Assembly: GCA_963693305.1 (NCBI GenBank)
Contig: OY855906.1
Coordinates: 11,464,102 to 11,528,101 of the forward strand
Source: Meandrina meandrites
Lineage: Eukaryota > Cnidaria > Anthozoa > Scleractinia > Meandrinidae
Direction of reading: 5' to 3'
Length of the DNA stretch: 64,000 nucleotides
The position numbers were made by a program, and so were the translations under genes. The notes under the pieces were generated by a model. The model was not told the origin of the DNA. It did no database searches and worked only from the letters and a program-made list of their open reading frames with translations. This document shows positions 53,831 to 64,000 of this stretch, one piece after another (position 1 is the first letter of the stretch; the number at the start of each line of letters is the position of its first letter).

Positions 53831-56800
53831 CCGTGAGCGAAGGTGTGAATGTTATCCTCCCGTATTAATCTCTTATCATCGAACGGAGAGAGAGCGATCT
53901 TGTTAACCGTCTCTGTATACATGGTGTGTAGATGACTTCTGATAACATTCATCTTTCTCATAGCGGGTTTATTATCGAAGAGGCAGTCTTTGTAATCGTT
54001 AAAGGTGATGGTCTTCTTTATCACCGCCTTCTTCACTCCCTTACACTTTTTCTCCTCGTATGACTCCTCTACTCTGTATGAGTAGAGTTTTGCTCTCAAT
54101 CCGACAAACTCTGCGATCTGCTTTCCTGAGGCCTCGTCTTTGAACATGCCGATAACCTTCTTGTTAACACCGGTGAGTATGCCGCTTGGGTGATCTTTCG
54201 GGTAATTACTCGTATCGAACTTCTCTTTCACATCAGAGGAGATGTCTCTGTAAAAATCTTCTGTCTCTATCTCATAGGCGAGGCTATCCGTGTCAGTGAA
54301 GAGTAATTTAGCATTCTCTCCGTACTTGGGTTTGATGTAATTATAATGAAAATCATACATCAAGGTCTTACTCAGGTCGAGGATTGACATGCCTAGGTAT
54401 ACGGGTTTATCGAATTTTAGACTGACCTTCTTCATATGAACTGCGGCGAGATTCTTAGAGAAGATTGTGTGGTGTTGATAATTCGGTCTACATGTCAACC
54501 TCTTCGCCTGAGATACTCGAGTGACCAATCTTATGTCGACTCTGTTTCTGATGTTCTCCATAGTCTTTCCGAATACGGAGTTATTCATCAACTTGAAAAA
54601 GTCTTTCTCAAAATCGTTCTGTGCCTTCGCCCTGAGATTCGTGTTAAGATCGATATACGGCTTTAGCCACGCTGACTCTTTGAATGTTATCCCTCTGTGA
54701 ATCTTGGTTAGTTTAAGACCGAGAGATAGATAGAGTTTGAGAGTTTCGTGATGAATAACATACTTTTTCTTATCGTTAAGATTGGGAATTAATTTCTCAA
54801 CCTTATTCACGATGAGTCTCTCCGGTGCTAACGGATAATCGTTATGTAGGTCATGGAGTTTCTCGGGATAGGTGAGACTAACCTCAAGTATGCAGGGCAT
54901 ACTCTTCCAATCTTTCAACTCTTCTTTTTTTATCCATTCAAAATCTTTAGTCGGCAGAGGTTTACACATTGCCCAACCGTAGAGATTGTTTGCATCTAAA
55001 TAAGAGATGTACTTTGTCGGTTTATCAGGATCGTAATCTTTCATGTAAGGATTGTTTGCCTTTCCGTATCTCATTGAGATCATAGAGACTCCTCCTCGAA
55101 TTCCTTTCTCTACCATCATTAACATGTCGTAATCTTCAAACAGTTCTAGTTTGACCTTGGTGATTTTTAAACACGCATCCCAGGCAAGTCCGGGCGCTGT
55201 GTAATAAAACGCTGGGTCGAGAGAGTAATTAGAGATGCAAACATCCCTGAAGTTTTCAAAGACATCAGAGAGAAGGAGAACATCACTCTTGAGATAGAGG
55301 TCATGGTAATCTCTCATTGTCTTCATATTGAATGTTTCCCAGACCTTCTGTGCGTGTTGATAATCCTCTTCTGATATTTCGCTGTCATTTAATACTGAGT
55401 GAAATGCCTCTTTGGGAGGAAGTGATGTTGAAGACAGTCTGTCAAAGTTATCGAACCAATCGTAGGGAAAGACACCCTTTCTTAATAGAAGTTTTAACTC
55501 ATCACCTTTATAGAATTCTGTAATATTTTTAAAAGAATCTTTCGGCAAATTATTTACCAAACTGTCGAGGCTTGCCGCCATGAATTTAAAAGAGTCGATG
55601 AATCTTATTTTACGCTTTACCTCTACCTCTTCTCCCTCTTTATCAATGAATTTATCAACCAAGATATGTTTTGTGAATGAGATATACTTCTCCTCATTGT
55701 TGGGTATGCAGTCTATCTTTCCCTCTGATTTACCGAGGTTTTTAATGAAGAGATGACTGTCGTAACCTGAGAGATTGTGAAATATGACTGGATAGAATTT
55801 CGGTAGTCTGAATTTTAAATTACACATGTTATGAGCTGCGCCTCTATACTTTCCGGTGAGGTGACAGTGGTCACGGACTACTCTATAGTTTTCATCATCA
55901 GTATCTTTATCTATCTCTTCCTCACAGATGTGACAGATAGTTGCCCTTCTAAAGTCGATCTTATCTTCCTGTGTCATCACCATCTTCTTTGGTTTTTTAA
56001 ACTTGTTATAGATCTCCTTGATATCTGACTCCAAAGACTCGATGAATAACTGAGGGATGTCTTCATCAGGAGATTCAGCTGTGTACTTTACAAGTTTGGG
56101 ATAGAAGAGGTTATCATCGAAGCATTTTATCAGATAACAGAAACCTGAGGGTTTATGCTTTTGGTACTGATTGGTGAAGCTTTTACTATCATCGGGTTGG
56201 CATGTGTCTATCTTCTCTGTAAAACATTCAAAATCTGCGTAAACAACGAAGGGAACTCTCTGCTTTTTGTAAAAATTCTTAAATTGTATATTTTCAAGAA
56301 ATGGCATCTCAATCTTAACAGCCTCGTTATTTTGACAGTACTCAGTATGTTTATTCAGTGATTTTTCTGATTGAAACGAGTTTAAGCATCTGTAGCAGAA
56401 ATGTCTCTTATGTTGGTGATTATTAATATTTTTTGATAAAAGTCTTGACATGTTTTTGATCCAGCAGTAGTGATTGGTCTCTTCGTTAGCGATAAGTAGA
56501 AGGTTTATCACCTGTTCATTCTTTTTGCTTATCCTCAGAGGGTACACAACGTCTACAGGGTATTCAACACATTCACATCCGAAAACGTTGATTGCGTAAT
56601 TGTTCTGATTCTCAAACTTATCTATCTGTTTAAGTGATACAGGAAATTTAATACCTGTCCAGTCAAACTTCTCTGAATCCTCCCTCATCTGTTTACTCAA
56701 TCTCTCTGCATTTTTCTCCTTGGGAAACACTGCTGAGGTTACTGCCCACTTGAAACACTCATTATCGTTTTCATTCTGTACGTTGATGATCGCTTTTTTT

Positions 56801-57663
56801 CTTGCCAAACTTTTAGGTAACTCAATATAAGAAGATGCAGACAGAGGATTGTACGGGTTAATGTTGATGTCAAGGTGCTCGACTCGGTCGAATTGCCAAC
56901 CAGATCCTCTGTTATTAAAATTCTGAATCAATTCAAAGATTCGACTCGTCATCGTATTATAGAGATCAGAGAGATCGGTTGACTCTGTCACAATCTCCAT
57001 TTTCGATGCGAAGGAGTATACATTGATGTCGATGTTACCGGTGGCGGGATTCTCTTTGGTAAACCTTACGGTGAGAATTAACTTGACTTTGATCGATCCC
57101 TTACTCTTTATGAGATTTATAACCCTCGGTTTTACGTTATTCATAAACGTCTTCTCATCCATGCCGTCCACTCCGTTAACTCTGAACGTTTTGAAATAAC
57201 CCTTTATAGCTGTCTTGTGCTCTCTGGGTGTTAGGTTATCCTCTTCTGGTGAATTTACATCCTCTTCGGGTAATGGATGATCTTGATTAGGTTGACCTAC
57301 TTCTTCCCGCCTCCTAAAAATACTGTTCACTCTCTCCTTCAGGTTCTCAACTCTCTCATTCACAGCGCTTTTGATAGGTTCAGGGATATAATTTAATAAC
57401 CAACCTGTAAACCTGTTTATTACACTCTTTACGGGTGCTGCCGCATTATAAGCAAGATTCCTTATCTGCGTTACTCTCAATGGTGCGGGAATAGGGATAT
57501 CAACCTCCGGTACAGTCTGTTCATTCGCCGAGTAAAAAATCTCACTCGAATCATCAACCGTACCCAACGCCTCGATCAACTCGGCTTTACGCATTCTGTA
57601 ATAACCTTTGATGCCTCGCTCTTTGGCGAGAGCCTTCAACTGTTTTACGGTCTGTTTCTCCAT
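53791..57663 (-). CDS. Protein-primed family B DNA polymerase, 1290 residues
   Basis: It replicates the element from its ends by protein priming. Order: SAP-like 1-47 (in the terminal repeat); a Cys/His-containing domain (NECFKWAVTS about 301-310, NHYCWIKNMSRLL about 397-409); a C2H2 finger (about 421-443); exonuclease motif I YADFEC (475-480); an inserted HNH/endonuclease VII-like Cys cluster (CHIC...VRDHCHLTGKYRGAAHNMCN, about 577-615); Exo II NLSGYDSHLF (630-639); Exo III LYLKSDVLLL (789-798); Pol A YLDANNLYG (888-896); Pol B KLMNNSVFGKT (1024-1034); Pol C FTDTDSLAYE (1122-1131). All catalytic motifs are intact, with no stop. The start is fixed by homology with the left terminal repeat gene and a cttaaagg box 33 nt upstream. 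Confidence 0.95.
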   Translation of the reverse strand: MEKQTVKQLKALAKERGIKGYYRMRKAELIEALGTVDDSSEIFYSANEQTVPEVDIPIPAPLRVTQIRNLAYNAAAPVKSVINRFTGWLLNYIPEPIKSAVNERVENLKERVNSIFRRREEVGQPNQDHPLPEEDVNSPEEDNLTPREHKTAIKGYFKTFRVNGVDGMDEKTFMNNVKPRVINLIKSKGSIKVKLILTVRFTKENPATGNIDINVYSFASKMEIVTESTDLSDLYNTMTSRIFELIQNFNNRGSGWQFDRVEHLDININPYNPLSASSYIELPKSLARKKAIINVQNENDNECFKWAVTSAVFPKEKNAERLSKQMREDSEKFDWTGIKFPVSLKQIDKFENQNNYAINVFGCECVEYPVDVVYPLRISKKNEQVINLLLIANEETNHYCWIKNMSRLLSKNINNHQHKRHFCYRCLNSFQSEKSLNKHTEYCQNNEAVKIEMPFLENIQFKNFYKKQRVPFVVYADFECFTEKIDTCQPDDSKSFTNQYQKHKPSGFCYLIKCFDDNLFYPKLVKYTAESPDEDIPQLFIESLESDIKEIYNKFKKPKKMVMTQEDKIDFRRATICHICEEEIDKDTDDENYRVVRDHCHLTGKYRGAAHNMCNLKFRLPKFYPVIFHNLSGYDSHLFIKNLGKSEGKIDCIPNNEEKYISFTKHILVDKFIDKEGEEVEVKRKIRFIDSFKFMAASLDSLVNNLPKDSFKNITEFYKGDELKLLLRKGVFPYDWFDNFDRLSSTSLPPKEAFHSVLNDSEISEEDYQHAQKVWETFNMKTMRDYHDLYLKSDVLLLSDVFENFRDVCISNYSLDPAFYYTAPGLAWDACLKITKVKLELFEDYDMLMMVEKGIRGGVSMISMRYGKANNPYMKDYDPDKPTKYISYLDANNLYGWAMCKPLPTKDFEWIKKEELKDWKSMPCILEVSLTYPEKLHDLHNDYPLAPERLIVNKVEKLIPNLNDKKKYVIHHETLKLYLSLGLKLTKIHRGITFKESAWLKPYIDLNTNLRAKAQNDFEKDFFKLMNNSVFGKTMENIRNRVDIRLVTRVSQAKRLTCRPNYQHHTIFSKNLAAVHMKKVSLKFDKPVYLGMSILDLSKTLMYDFHYNYIKPKYGENAKLLFTDTDSLAYEIETEDFYRDISSDVKEKFDTSNYPKDHPSGILTGVNKKVIGMFKDEASGKQIAEFVGLRAKLYSYRVEESYEEKKCKGVKKAVIKKTITFNDYKDCLFDNKPAMRKMNVIRSHLHTMYTETVNKIALSPFDDKRLIREDNIHTFAHGHKGGNSVPNGTT

Positions 57664-57846
57664 ACTTATTAATCATGAAAGATTCCTTTAAGCTGAAATT
57701 TCACTTTCACAAGATACATTGAATTCATCGAGGATTTTTATCTTGGGAGGGTACGAGAAAAATTTGTCGAGGAATAAAGGGAGAATTTGATTTTTCCTCG
57801 GTCAGATTTCAATGAAATGAGCTAGTGCCGGCCTTCCTACCCTACT
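57521..57846 (-). repeat. Polinton right terminal inverted repeat, 326 bp
   Basis: It is the inverted copy of 40178-40503, with about 3 differences by eye, one of which changes a Lys to Glu codon in the shared coding part. It covers the promoter and first 47 codons of the polymerase. Confidence 0.95.
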
Positions 57847-57851
57847 TCATT
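57847..57851 (+). repeat. Polinton target-site duplication, right (TCATT)
   Basis: It matches 40173-40177. The Harbinger-like MITE sequence resumes directly afterwards. Confidence 0.8.
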
Positions 57852-58328
57852 TTTAATATTTTCACTGTCCACACAAATCTGCCGGATAAATCTGAAAATG
57901 AAATGTGGCATCCGCCCCAGATGAATGGCAGAGCATGCGTACATTATTACCAGAGCCAGCATAAAATTCAAATTAGGGAATTTAATGTTATTTTTTGTTG
58001 TTGTTGACGCCGAGGATAACGTCAAACAAAAAACTACTAATTTCTTTTTTACTTAAGAACTTCACGATAATCCATAGATTTCAGAGCTATCCTCAGCCAA
58101 ATATTTAAAGACAGTGATCAATTCCAAAAAGAAAGTGTAAAATTGACAGAATGCAGAATTTAATGATTTCATGTTGATGCAGAATTTAATATATGTATGA
58201 GTTATATGTAACTTTATTTCAACACGGTAAAAACATCAGGACTTAAAATACATACTTATTTAAAATTACTTAATAATTATTTTACATAATAAATTTAAGT
58301 TGCAATTAAGAAAGGATGCGATAATTAA

Positions 58329-60650
58329 TTATAATAAAATGCCTGCTTTCCATGAATGCCGTGTGTTGTTAATATTTACATTGATTCTAGTCAAAGACGA
58401 AACTGCTGCAGCCGGATTTAAAGCTAGTGAGAGTTTGTGCTTGCCGCTGTTTTTAAGAAAATTAGTGTGGGGGAGCAGAACAGTTAGTTTACCCGCGGAC
58501 CCTCTCAGTGAATAGGCACACGTATCGCTTCTACTAGAAAACATTGTCCTAAGGTAGTCAGGTGCAAGACCATTGAGTGATTTATAGACCATGACGGCTG
58601 TTTGAAATTTAAATTGGACATCGAGTTTATTCCAGCCAAGTCTTGCAATAAGATCATCAGCATTGGCATCGTAGGAAGAAGAGGTCAAGACACGCGCAGC
58701 ACGGTTTTGCAGTTTTTGTAGTTTACTTGCCAGAGTTTTATTGCAATTCCCCCAAACGACACTACAATAATCAAAATGGGGTTGTACTAAAGAGTTATAG
58801 ATACATAGTAATGTCTTAAATGGAACAAAAGACCTGCTACGCTTTAGGATGCCAATGCCAGATGCAATCTTTTTAGAAATATTTGTAATATGTAGATTCC
58901 AAGTTAGGTTCTTATCTATATATACACCGAGGGATTTTGCAAATTCAACTTGCTTTATAGAGTCACCATTTATAGAAAAGGACAAAGGACCACTCAAAGT
59001 ACTTAACCTTTGCCTTGATCCTAGCAACATAAACTCAGTCTTAGACCTATTAAGAGTGAGTTTATTTGCAATTAACCATTCAGAAACTTTAGTTAACTCG
59101 TTATTCATATTTTCTTCTAATAGGGTAACATCGTTACTGGCAAAGGTTAAGTGCGTGTCATCTGCGTACATCCTAGGTTGTGAAATAGAGAGACAGTTGG
59201 GCAAGTCGTTTATATAGAGTAAAAAGAGAAGTGGACCTAGGATTGTACCCTGGGGGATGCTGCACAATAGCGGTTTACTGTCAGAGAGACAACCGTTCAC
59301 AAAACACTTTTGTTTTCGATCATCCAAATAGGAATTAAACCAGTTATACGTGACACCTGTGACACCAAAAACTTTCAATTTTGATAGCAAGATTGTGTGA
59401 TCGATGGTGTCAAAGGCCTTCTTCAAATCTAGAAAAACAACAGCATTAACGTTGCCCTTGTCAATATTAAAAGCCCAGCTATCTGTGGCTTCAAGCAGGG
59501 CGGTAGCAGTGGAGTGAAATGAACGAAACCCTGATTGACTACTGGAAATTAGATTGTTTTCAGTTAAATATTCATAAAATTGATTATAAACGATTCTCTC
59601 AAAGACTTTAGCGACAACAGGAATTATAGAAATAGGACGATAGTTATTTAAATCTGAACGTTCACCCTGTTTGAATAGTGGAACGACTTTAGTAAATTTC
59701 CATTCTGTGGGAAATATACCAGATGTAATAGATCTATTAAAGATACAGCAAAGAGAGCTGGCGACCAAATCAGCACACTCGCAAAGAAGACGTGCAGAGA
59801 TTTTATCCAGGCCCGTCGCTTTCGATTTACAGAGTTTGGACAGTAGAGAGAATACTTTTGAGCATTCTATCGTGTTGAGTTCAAATCTATGCTCGGTCTC
59901 CTCAAGGTAATCAAAATAGGATGGAATATTTCCACTTTGTTGAATATCATCAATAAGTTTCAGTCCAACACTAGAAAAATGGTTATTGAAAGTAGACGAC
60001 AGCTCATGAGAATCACTAATGCTGCTGTTGTTAAACTTAATCTCTTTTACTGAAGAGGTGTGATTTTTTCTAGAAGTAAGTTCATTAATGATTCGCCAAG
60101 TCTTACGAGGGTCACCTTCGTTTACTCGCAATGCACTTTTAAAGTATTGTTCCTTGGCCTGCTTGATTTCATTGTTGGCAGCATTGCGACATTTTTTAAA
60201 CTGTGACCAGTCACTCGCACTTCCAGATCGAGTGGCTTTTATTTTGAGGGTATCTCTAAAATGCATTCTTTTCTTCAGTTGAGGTGTGATCCAATCTGAT
60301 TTGCGTGCACGAATGCGTTTAGTGCGCAATGGTGCATGCTTATCGACACATTGAAAGAAAAGAGTCTTCCAAGCGTCCCACATGTTGTTGGGGTCTTTGT
60401 ATTTGTTTACACTATCCCAATTTTGTAAAGAAATGTCGTAACGAAACCTTGCAGAGTCGAAATTTTTAAATTTCCTACACGTTATCGTGGAATGTCCCTT
60501 TGAGAATGGCTCAATGGAAATTTTACGGAACGCATAGACGAGACTGTGATTTTGTGTTGCACAGAGAACAACGGAAAAAATGTACCAAGATTTATAACTC
60601 ACATGCAGTGCTATTGTACTGCTAATTAAACCGAAAGGGGACTGTGACAA
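58329..60650 (-). mobile_element. 5'-truncated non-LTR retrotransposon (CR1/jockey-like) with intact reverse transcriptase
   Basis: One frame of about 770 residues. The N-terminal part keeps only the tail of the endonuclease (HSLVYAFRK, then KNFDSARFRYD). The reverse transcriptase is complete: WKFTKVVPLFKQG, NNYRPISIIPVVAKVFER, FLDLKKAFDTIDH, SIPQGTILGPLLFLLYINDLP and the catalytic YADDTHLTF. The C-terminal region has AARVLTSSSYD and a small tail. No stop or frameshift interrupts it. Truncation at the 5' end is normal for LINE insertions and means this copy cannot jump alone. The insertion lies within the Harbinger-like MITE remnant. Confidence 0.9.
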
Positions 60651-60936
60651 AGATCACATGGCCATTTAACATCAGCATTCTCTAAAAGCTCCGTTTTCAG
60701 CCATCCACACTACAAGGTGTACACCACCTAGCCAGACTTTTAAAATTTCTACACTCTGGAGACCGTTTTCAAAATGCTTCATTTTTGGTGACCGAAAAAT
60801 GCCATTTTAGTGTGGAGGGTTGGCCAAACCGGAGAAAAAAGGATGCATTTTCAAAATAAATTTATCCGGATTACTGTGGACGGGCCTAAATTAATCGAAA
60901 GATAAATTACCAAACATTCTATTAGCTATGGTGGGT

Positions 60937-61418
60937 AGGGACTGACTATTCTGCACTCAGTTGATATTGTGAGACAATAGGGAGACACCTCATGACATTT
61001 TGTACCACGTAACACTCAGTTCATGTAGTGAATACAAAACAGCACTCCGGTTAGCCTATTTAGCACTGCGGTTAGCCTACTATACACTTCAGTTAGCCTA
61101 CTATGCACTCCGGTTAGCCTACTAGCACTCCGTTTAGCCTAAAAAGCACTCCGGTTAGCCTACGTTAGCTTAGTTTGCTTGCGGTTAGTTTTATATTGAG
61201 GTTAGGATATATAGCCAAAATTTTACAGTTTCTTGCAGCTGGTCATCGGTAGCCTAGTGGATAGAGTTCCCACGCGGTAATCCGACGGCCCGGGTTCAAA
61301 TCCTACTATTGACACTTTTTTTAACTTGAAAAAAAAAATGTTAAGTGTGATTTATACTTCATGTATGAAAAAATGAGAAGTCTCACAACATCAACTGAGT
61401 GCTGAATAGTCACTCCCT
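60937..61418. repeat. MITE with 38-bp ends carrying a 22-bp tandem array and a tRNA-like head
   Basis: The left end agggactgactattctgcac and the right end (complement, ending 61418) are inverted copies over about 38 bp. Inside are six units of 'gcactccggttagcctacta' (about 61037-61165) and a tRNA-like segment (61245-61315) with tagcctagtgg and ggttcaaatcc boxes followed by T8. Confidence 0.75.
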
Positions 61419-63964
61419 GTGGGTATGGGCTTCATTTTGGACCAATCAACAAGCAGCAAACTGGCAATGTGGGAGGAAGTGAGCCTACACTGTTCAACCT
61501 AGCAGGTGTTGCATTTTCTAGGTGCCATGATGAATGTTAAAATCGTTAAACTTTTTTCCATATCCAGTCAAGAGTATGACAACTATGATTCATTATCAGG
61601 TATTTCACTGGATATGGATATTTTGTAGTATGCATTCAGCCGTCTTGTGCAGCTGTCTCATATTTTGTAGGCACTCATTTGAGTTTGTCACGTACTCTTT
61701 ATTATTTTTGCTCTCACATGCAGTACCCAATCAGTGGCGGCACATATAACAGGCAACTATTTATTGAGTATATGGCACTTTGCATTATAATAGACATGAT
61801 CAAAAACAAACCATAATAGCAAATTCTGTTGCAAAACAGAGGGTCCTGTATTCTCCTTTCCAAAATTCAATCACATAAAACTATGGGGTCTTTTCAGGTA
61901 TCACGCAAAAAAATAACCAAAATTCGTTCACATTTACGTAACAATCAATATGATTGGCATCCCAGATCACAAATAAATAACCAAATAAATCACTTTTACA
62001 TGAAAGAAAACAGCCCCAAGCACTCTTAACATAGAAAGTACAGCTCTTGGTCTGGCAGGTGTCGGATAAAATTCTGCAGGGTGAATTTAGCTGGAAACCA
62101 TAGGCATGAAAACCTACTCGGAGTTCCGCTAACATCAGCTAAATCAAAGTTCAACAGGTCTATTCAAATTTAAAGTACCCCTAATTATACAAAATAAATT
62201 GTTAGAAAGAAATGTTAAGCAAAAAGATTGAATGCGAATTTAATAGAGAACAGCAACTTCACAAAATGTCCCGAACTGCGAGAGTCTTTTAGGCCTGTCA
62301 ACTCCTTTTGTGGGTGAACTGGAAAGTGATTTGTCCAAAAGAATTTGCTCTTGCTGTTGTTTCTGCACTGTCCTTTCAAAGTGTTTCGACCTCCTTCTGC
62401 ACTGACAGCCCTGCCTTGAAACCATTTTCATTCACAAGAGTACCCAGTTGCCTCCATTGCTTTCCAATACATGATTGGCAGATACATGTATACAGGGATC
62501 TTGAGAGCACAATAAGCTATAAAGAGAGTACAGTAAACTATAGGTAGTAGATAGAATATGAGTAGTAGATAACAATGGTGAGCCGAAAGGGCAAGCCGTT
62601 GTAAATGGCCATACAAATCAGACACAAATATTTTATTCTAAATTGAATGCAAAGCATTTTTATGTGATTCGGTAGAGATCAAAAGTTAATGAATACTTAT
62701 TAGCTGAACAGGAGTTTGAATCAAAAGTTAATTCTATTGTTTGATTTTTATTGGGGTTTACAGTTGTGTGTACAGTATGTGATCTGAATACTGTGCTGGG
62801 ATTGGTTCGTACCCTCATGAATAGTTAATGAATTTTACAAAGAACTATAAAGAACAGTGAGTATTAGATTCTCTATGACTTCAAACTCAAATTCTGTTGT
62901 TACCAGTATGCTTCACAACTGTTGTGTCAGCAAAAAAAAAACATTGCACACAATCACACATATTTTAGTCAACAATTTGTTTTGAATTTGTCAATGAAAA
63001 CCCCATGCATAAGTTATCTTTGTTATTTCGCGACGATAGCTAATCAGAGGTTATTCTAAAAATGCCTACTGTTGAGCAACCGATAAGAGCACAATCCCCA
63101 TATTCTGGAGAAACAGCAGGATACTGGAACATGATTAGAAATGGCACTGGTTTTGAACACTTCAATAAATAAATTACATTTCAGACAGTATTAATTCTAC
63201 ACCACATCATCTTAGATAGCTAGACAATGTGGTCTCCTGTTTCACCCCAGCCCCATAGCAGACAACACAACAGCCACCAAACTAATTGAATGTGGAGATG
63301 GGGCCACTATGCAGGTTTATGACAGAACTAAGTCTAAGACAGCCGAGAGGACCAATCAGGAGGTGGCCACTAAGGTGGCTGAACACCGTTTTTGCAAACA
63401 TGGCACCAATAGAGGAATGATTTATTTGCTCTATGCTTGTTCTATATGTAGCAGTTTCCTTCTTAAAATGGCATGATGTGTTGTAATTTTTGTTGCTTTT
63501 TAGAATGGAATATTGGGGGGGGGGGGGGGGAGAGGGGGGATCATTGTATCTGGAGTTGACTTAAACATAATTATCAGGAACAATTGATCCACAAATTTTT
63601 TAATAGGCCTGAGTAAAATTTCAGAAGAATCATGATTTATTAAATATTGAATCCAAGTAGTTTGGAGTTGACATATTGATATTTATAAAAAGAGTTTGTC
63701 ACTTGTTCTGTTCATTGTTGAATGAACAGTTAGCAACAAACCCTTTTTAACATCAATGTGCATCAATGTGTAGTGTTTAATTGCTTTTGTGGGAAAATCC
63801 CAGGTATCAATTGGTTAAACAAATACCTGATCTTCAAAGCAACCCCCAAGTATGAAATCAAATAGTAAGGACATATGCATTTTATTTTAGACTTGACTTC
63901 CACTGCCCTCTTTGAACAGTAGCTGATAATCCAGCCTATGAGTGAGTGCATTTAAAGCTTAGCA
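61419..63964. other. Right flank, no gene seen
   Basis: It is AT-rich and repeat-poor, apart from G16 at 63515-63530. I see no exon with family features, and in particular nothing matching HELB exon 2. Confidence 0.5.
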
Positions 63965-63997
63965 TACTCTAAGGAGGTGCGGTGGCCTAATGGTTAG
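63965..63997 (+). repeat. Head of a family A SINE, cut by the window end
   Basis: ggtgcggtggcctaatggtt matches the A-box head of the SINE copies at 5868-6127 and 14765-15047, here on the plus strand. Confidence 0.7.
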
Positions 63998-64000
63998 TGC

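Larger units (their letters stand above)
40178..57846. mobile_element. Polinton/Maverick (adintovirus-like) element, 17,669 bp
   Basis: It is bounded by inverted repeats of 326 bp each, which differ by about 3 bases in my reading, and by a TCATT duplication. It encodes the diagnostic set: protein-primed DNA polymerase B, a retroviral-type integrase, an A32-like ATPase and a double-jelly-roll major capsid protein. It also carries about a dozen smaller genes. No adenain-type maturation protease and no clear penton were recognised. The near-identical ends and mostly intact genes indicate a recent insertion. An unrelated segment of about 2.3 kb (about 50585-52866) sits between the capsid and integrase genes. 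Confidence 0.95.
40084..60886. mobile_element. Harbinger-like MITE split by a Polinton and a LINE
   Basis: The left end ggccccatccacactaatcc (40084 on) and the right end (ggattactgtggacgggcc, ending 60886) are inverted copies, flanked by TAA at 40081-40083 and 60887-60889. GG-starting ends with a TAA duplication fit PIF/Harbinger. The element now consists of 40084-40177, 57852 to about 58.2 kb and about 60.66-60886, with the younger insertions between. Confidence 0.75.

Noticed and set aside
53791..57663. Polymerase as a bacterial or phage contaminant
   Set aside because: It sits between perfect target duplications inside host MITE sequence and next to spliced animal exons.
61245..61315. A functional tRNA gene
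   Set aside because: A and B boxes are present, but a 7-bp acceptor stem cannot be formed and the segment lies in a repeat element; treated as tRNA-like relic.

Overview
The window is metazoan genomic DNA and most likely comes from an anthozoan, probably a stony coral. It holds intron-rich animal genes with clean GT/AG junctions (a cadherin/EGF/TSP1 receptor and the replication helicase HELB). It also has a dense load of tRNA-derived SINEs, MITEs and foldbacks whose sequences I associate from memory with coral genomes, and a complete Polinton/Maverick (adintovirus-like) element. The taxon is an inference; the gene structures and repeats are read from the sequence.

Layout. 1-4143: repeat-rich flank (two TIR/palindromic elements, short tandem repeats). 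4144-24070 (minus): one 17-exon gene for a type I membrane protein of about 1917 residues: signal peptide, arginine run, TSP1, EGF, a Cys-rich region, ten cadherin-like repeats, EGFs, a transmembrane helix and a tail with NPxY motifs. All 16 splice junctions keep the reading frame. 24071-24731: short divergent intergenic region. 24732-34674 (plus): 4-exon DNA helicase B gene (about 1112 residues) with a PARP-like zinc motif at its C-terminus. 34675-39318: intergenic repeats, including a 360-bp foldback. 39319-39895 (plus): a second HELB-type first exon, with no downstream exons visible.

40084-60886 is a nest of mobile elements. A Harbinger-like MITE (TSD TAA) was split by a 17,669-bp Polinton (40178-57846, 326-bp TIRs, TSD TCATT) and also holds a 5'-truncated LINE (about 58.3-60.66 kb). 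The Polinton encodes a protein-primed DNA polymerase B, a DD35E integrase, a double-jelly-roll major capsid protein, an A32-like packaging ATPase, a PD-(D/E)XK-like nuclease, a phage-like fibre protein, a Cys/His repeat protein and a set of small membrane or coiled-coil proteins. The capsid-side genes run as one minus-strand block, most of them with a TTTAAAG-like box 19-33 nt before the ATG. Inferred division of labour: polymerase and integrase for replication and integration, capsid protein, ATPase and fibre for virions, and membrane-active proteins for assembly or entry. The integrase has Asn at the second catalytic Asp position, one small gene is frameshifted, and a foreign repeat insertion of about 2.3 kb abuts the integrase start. 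The copy therefore looks young but probably cannot integrate on its own. 60887-63997 holds another MITE, tRNA-like repeats and the start of a SINE cut by the window edge.
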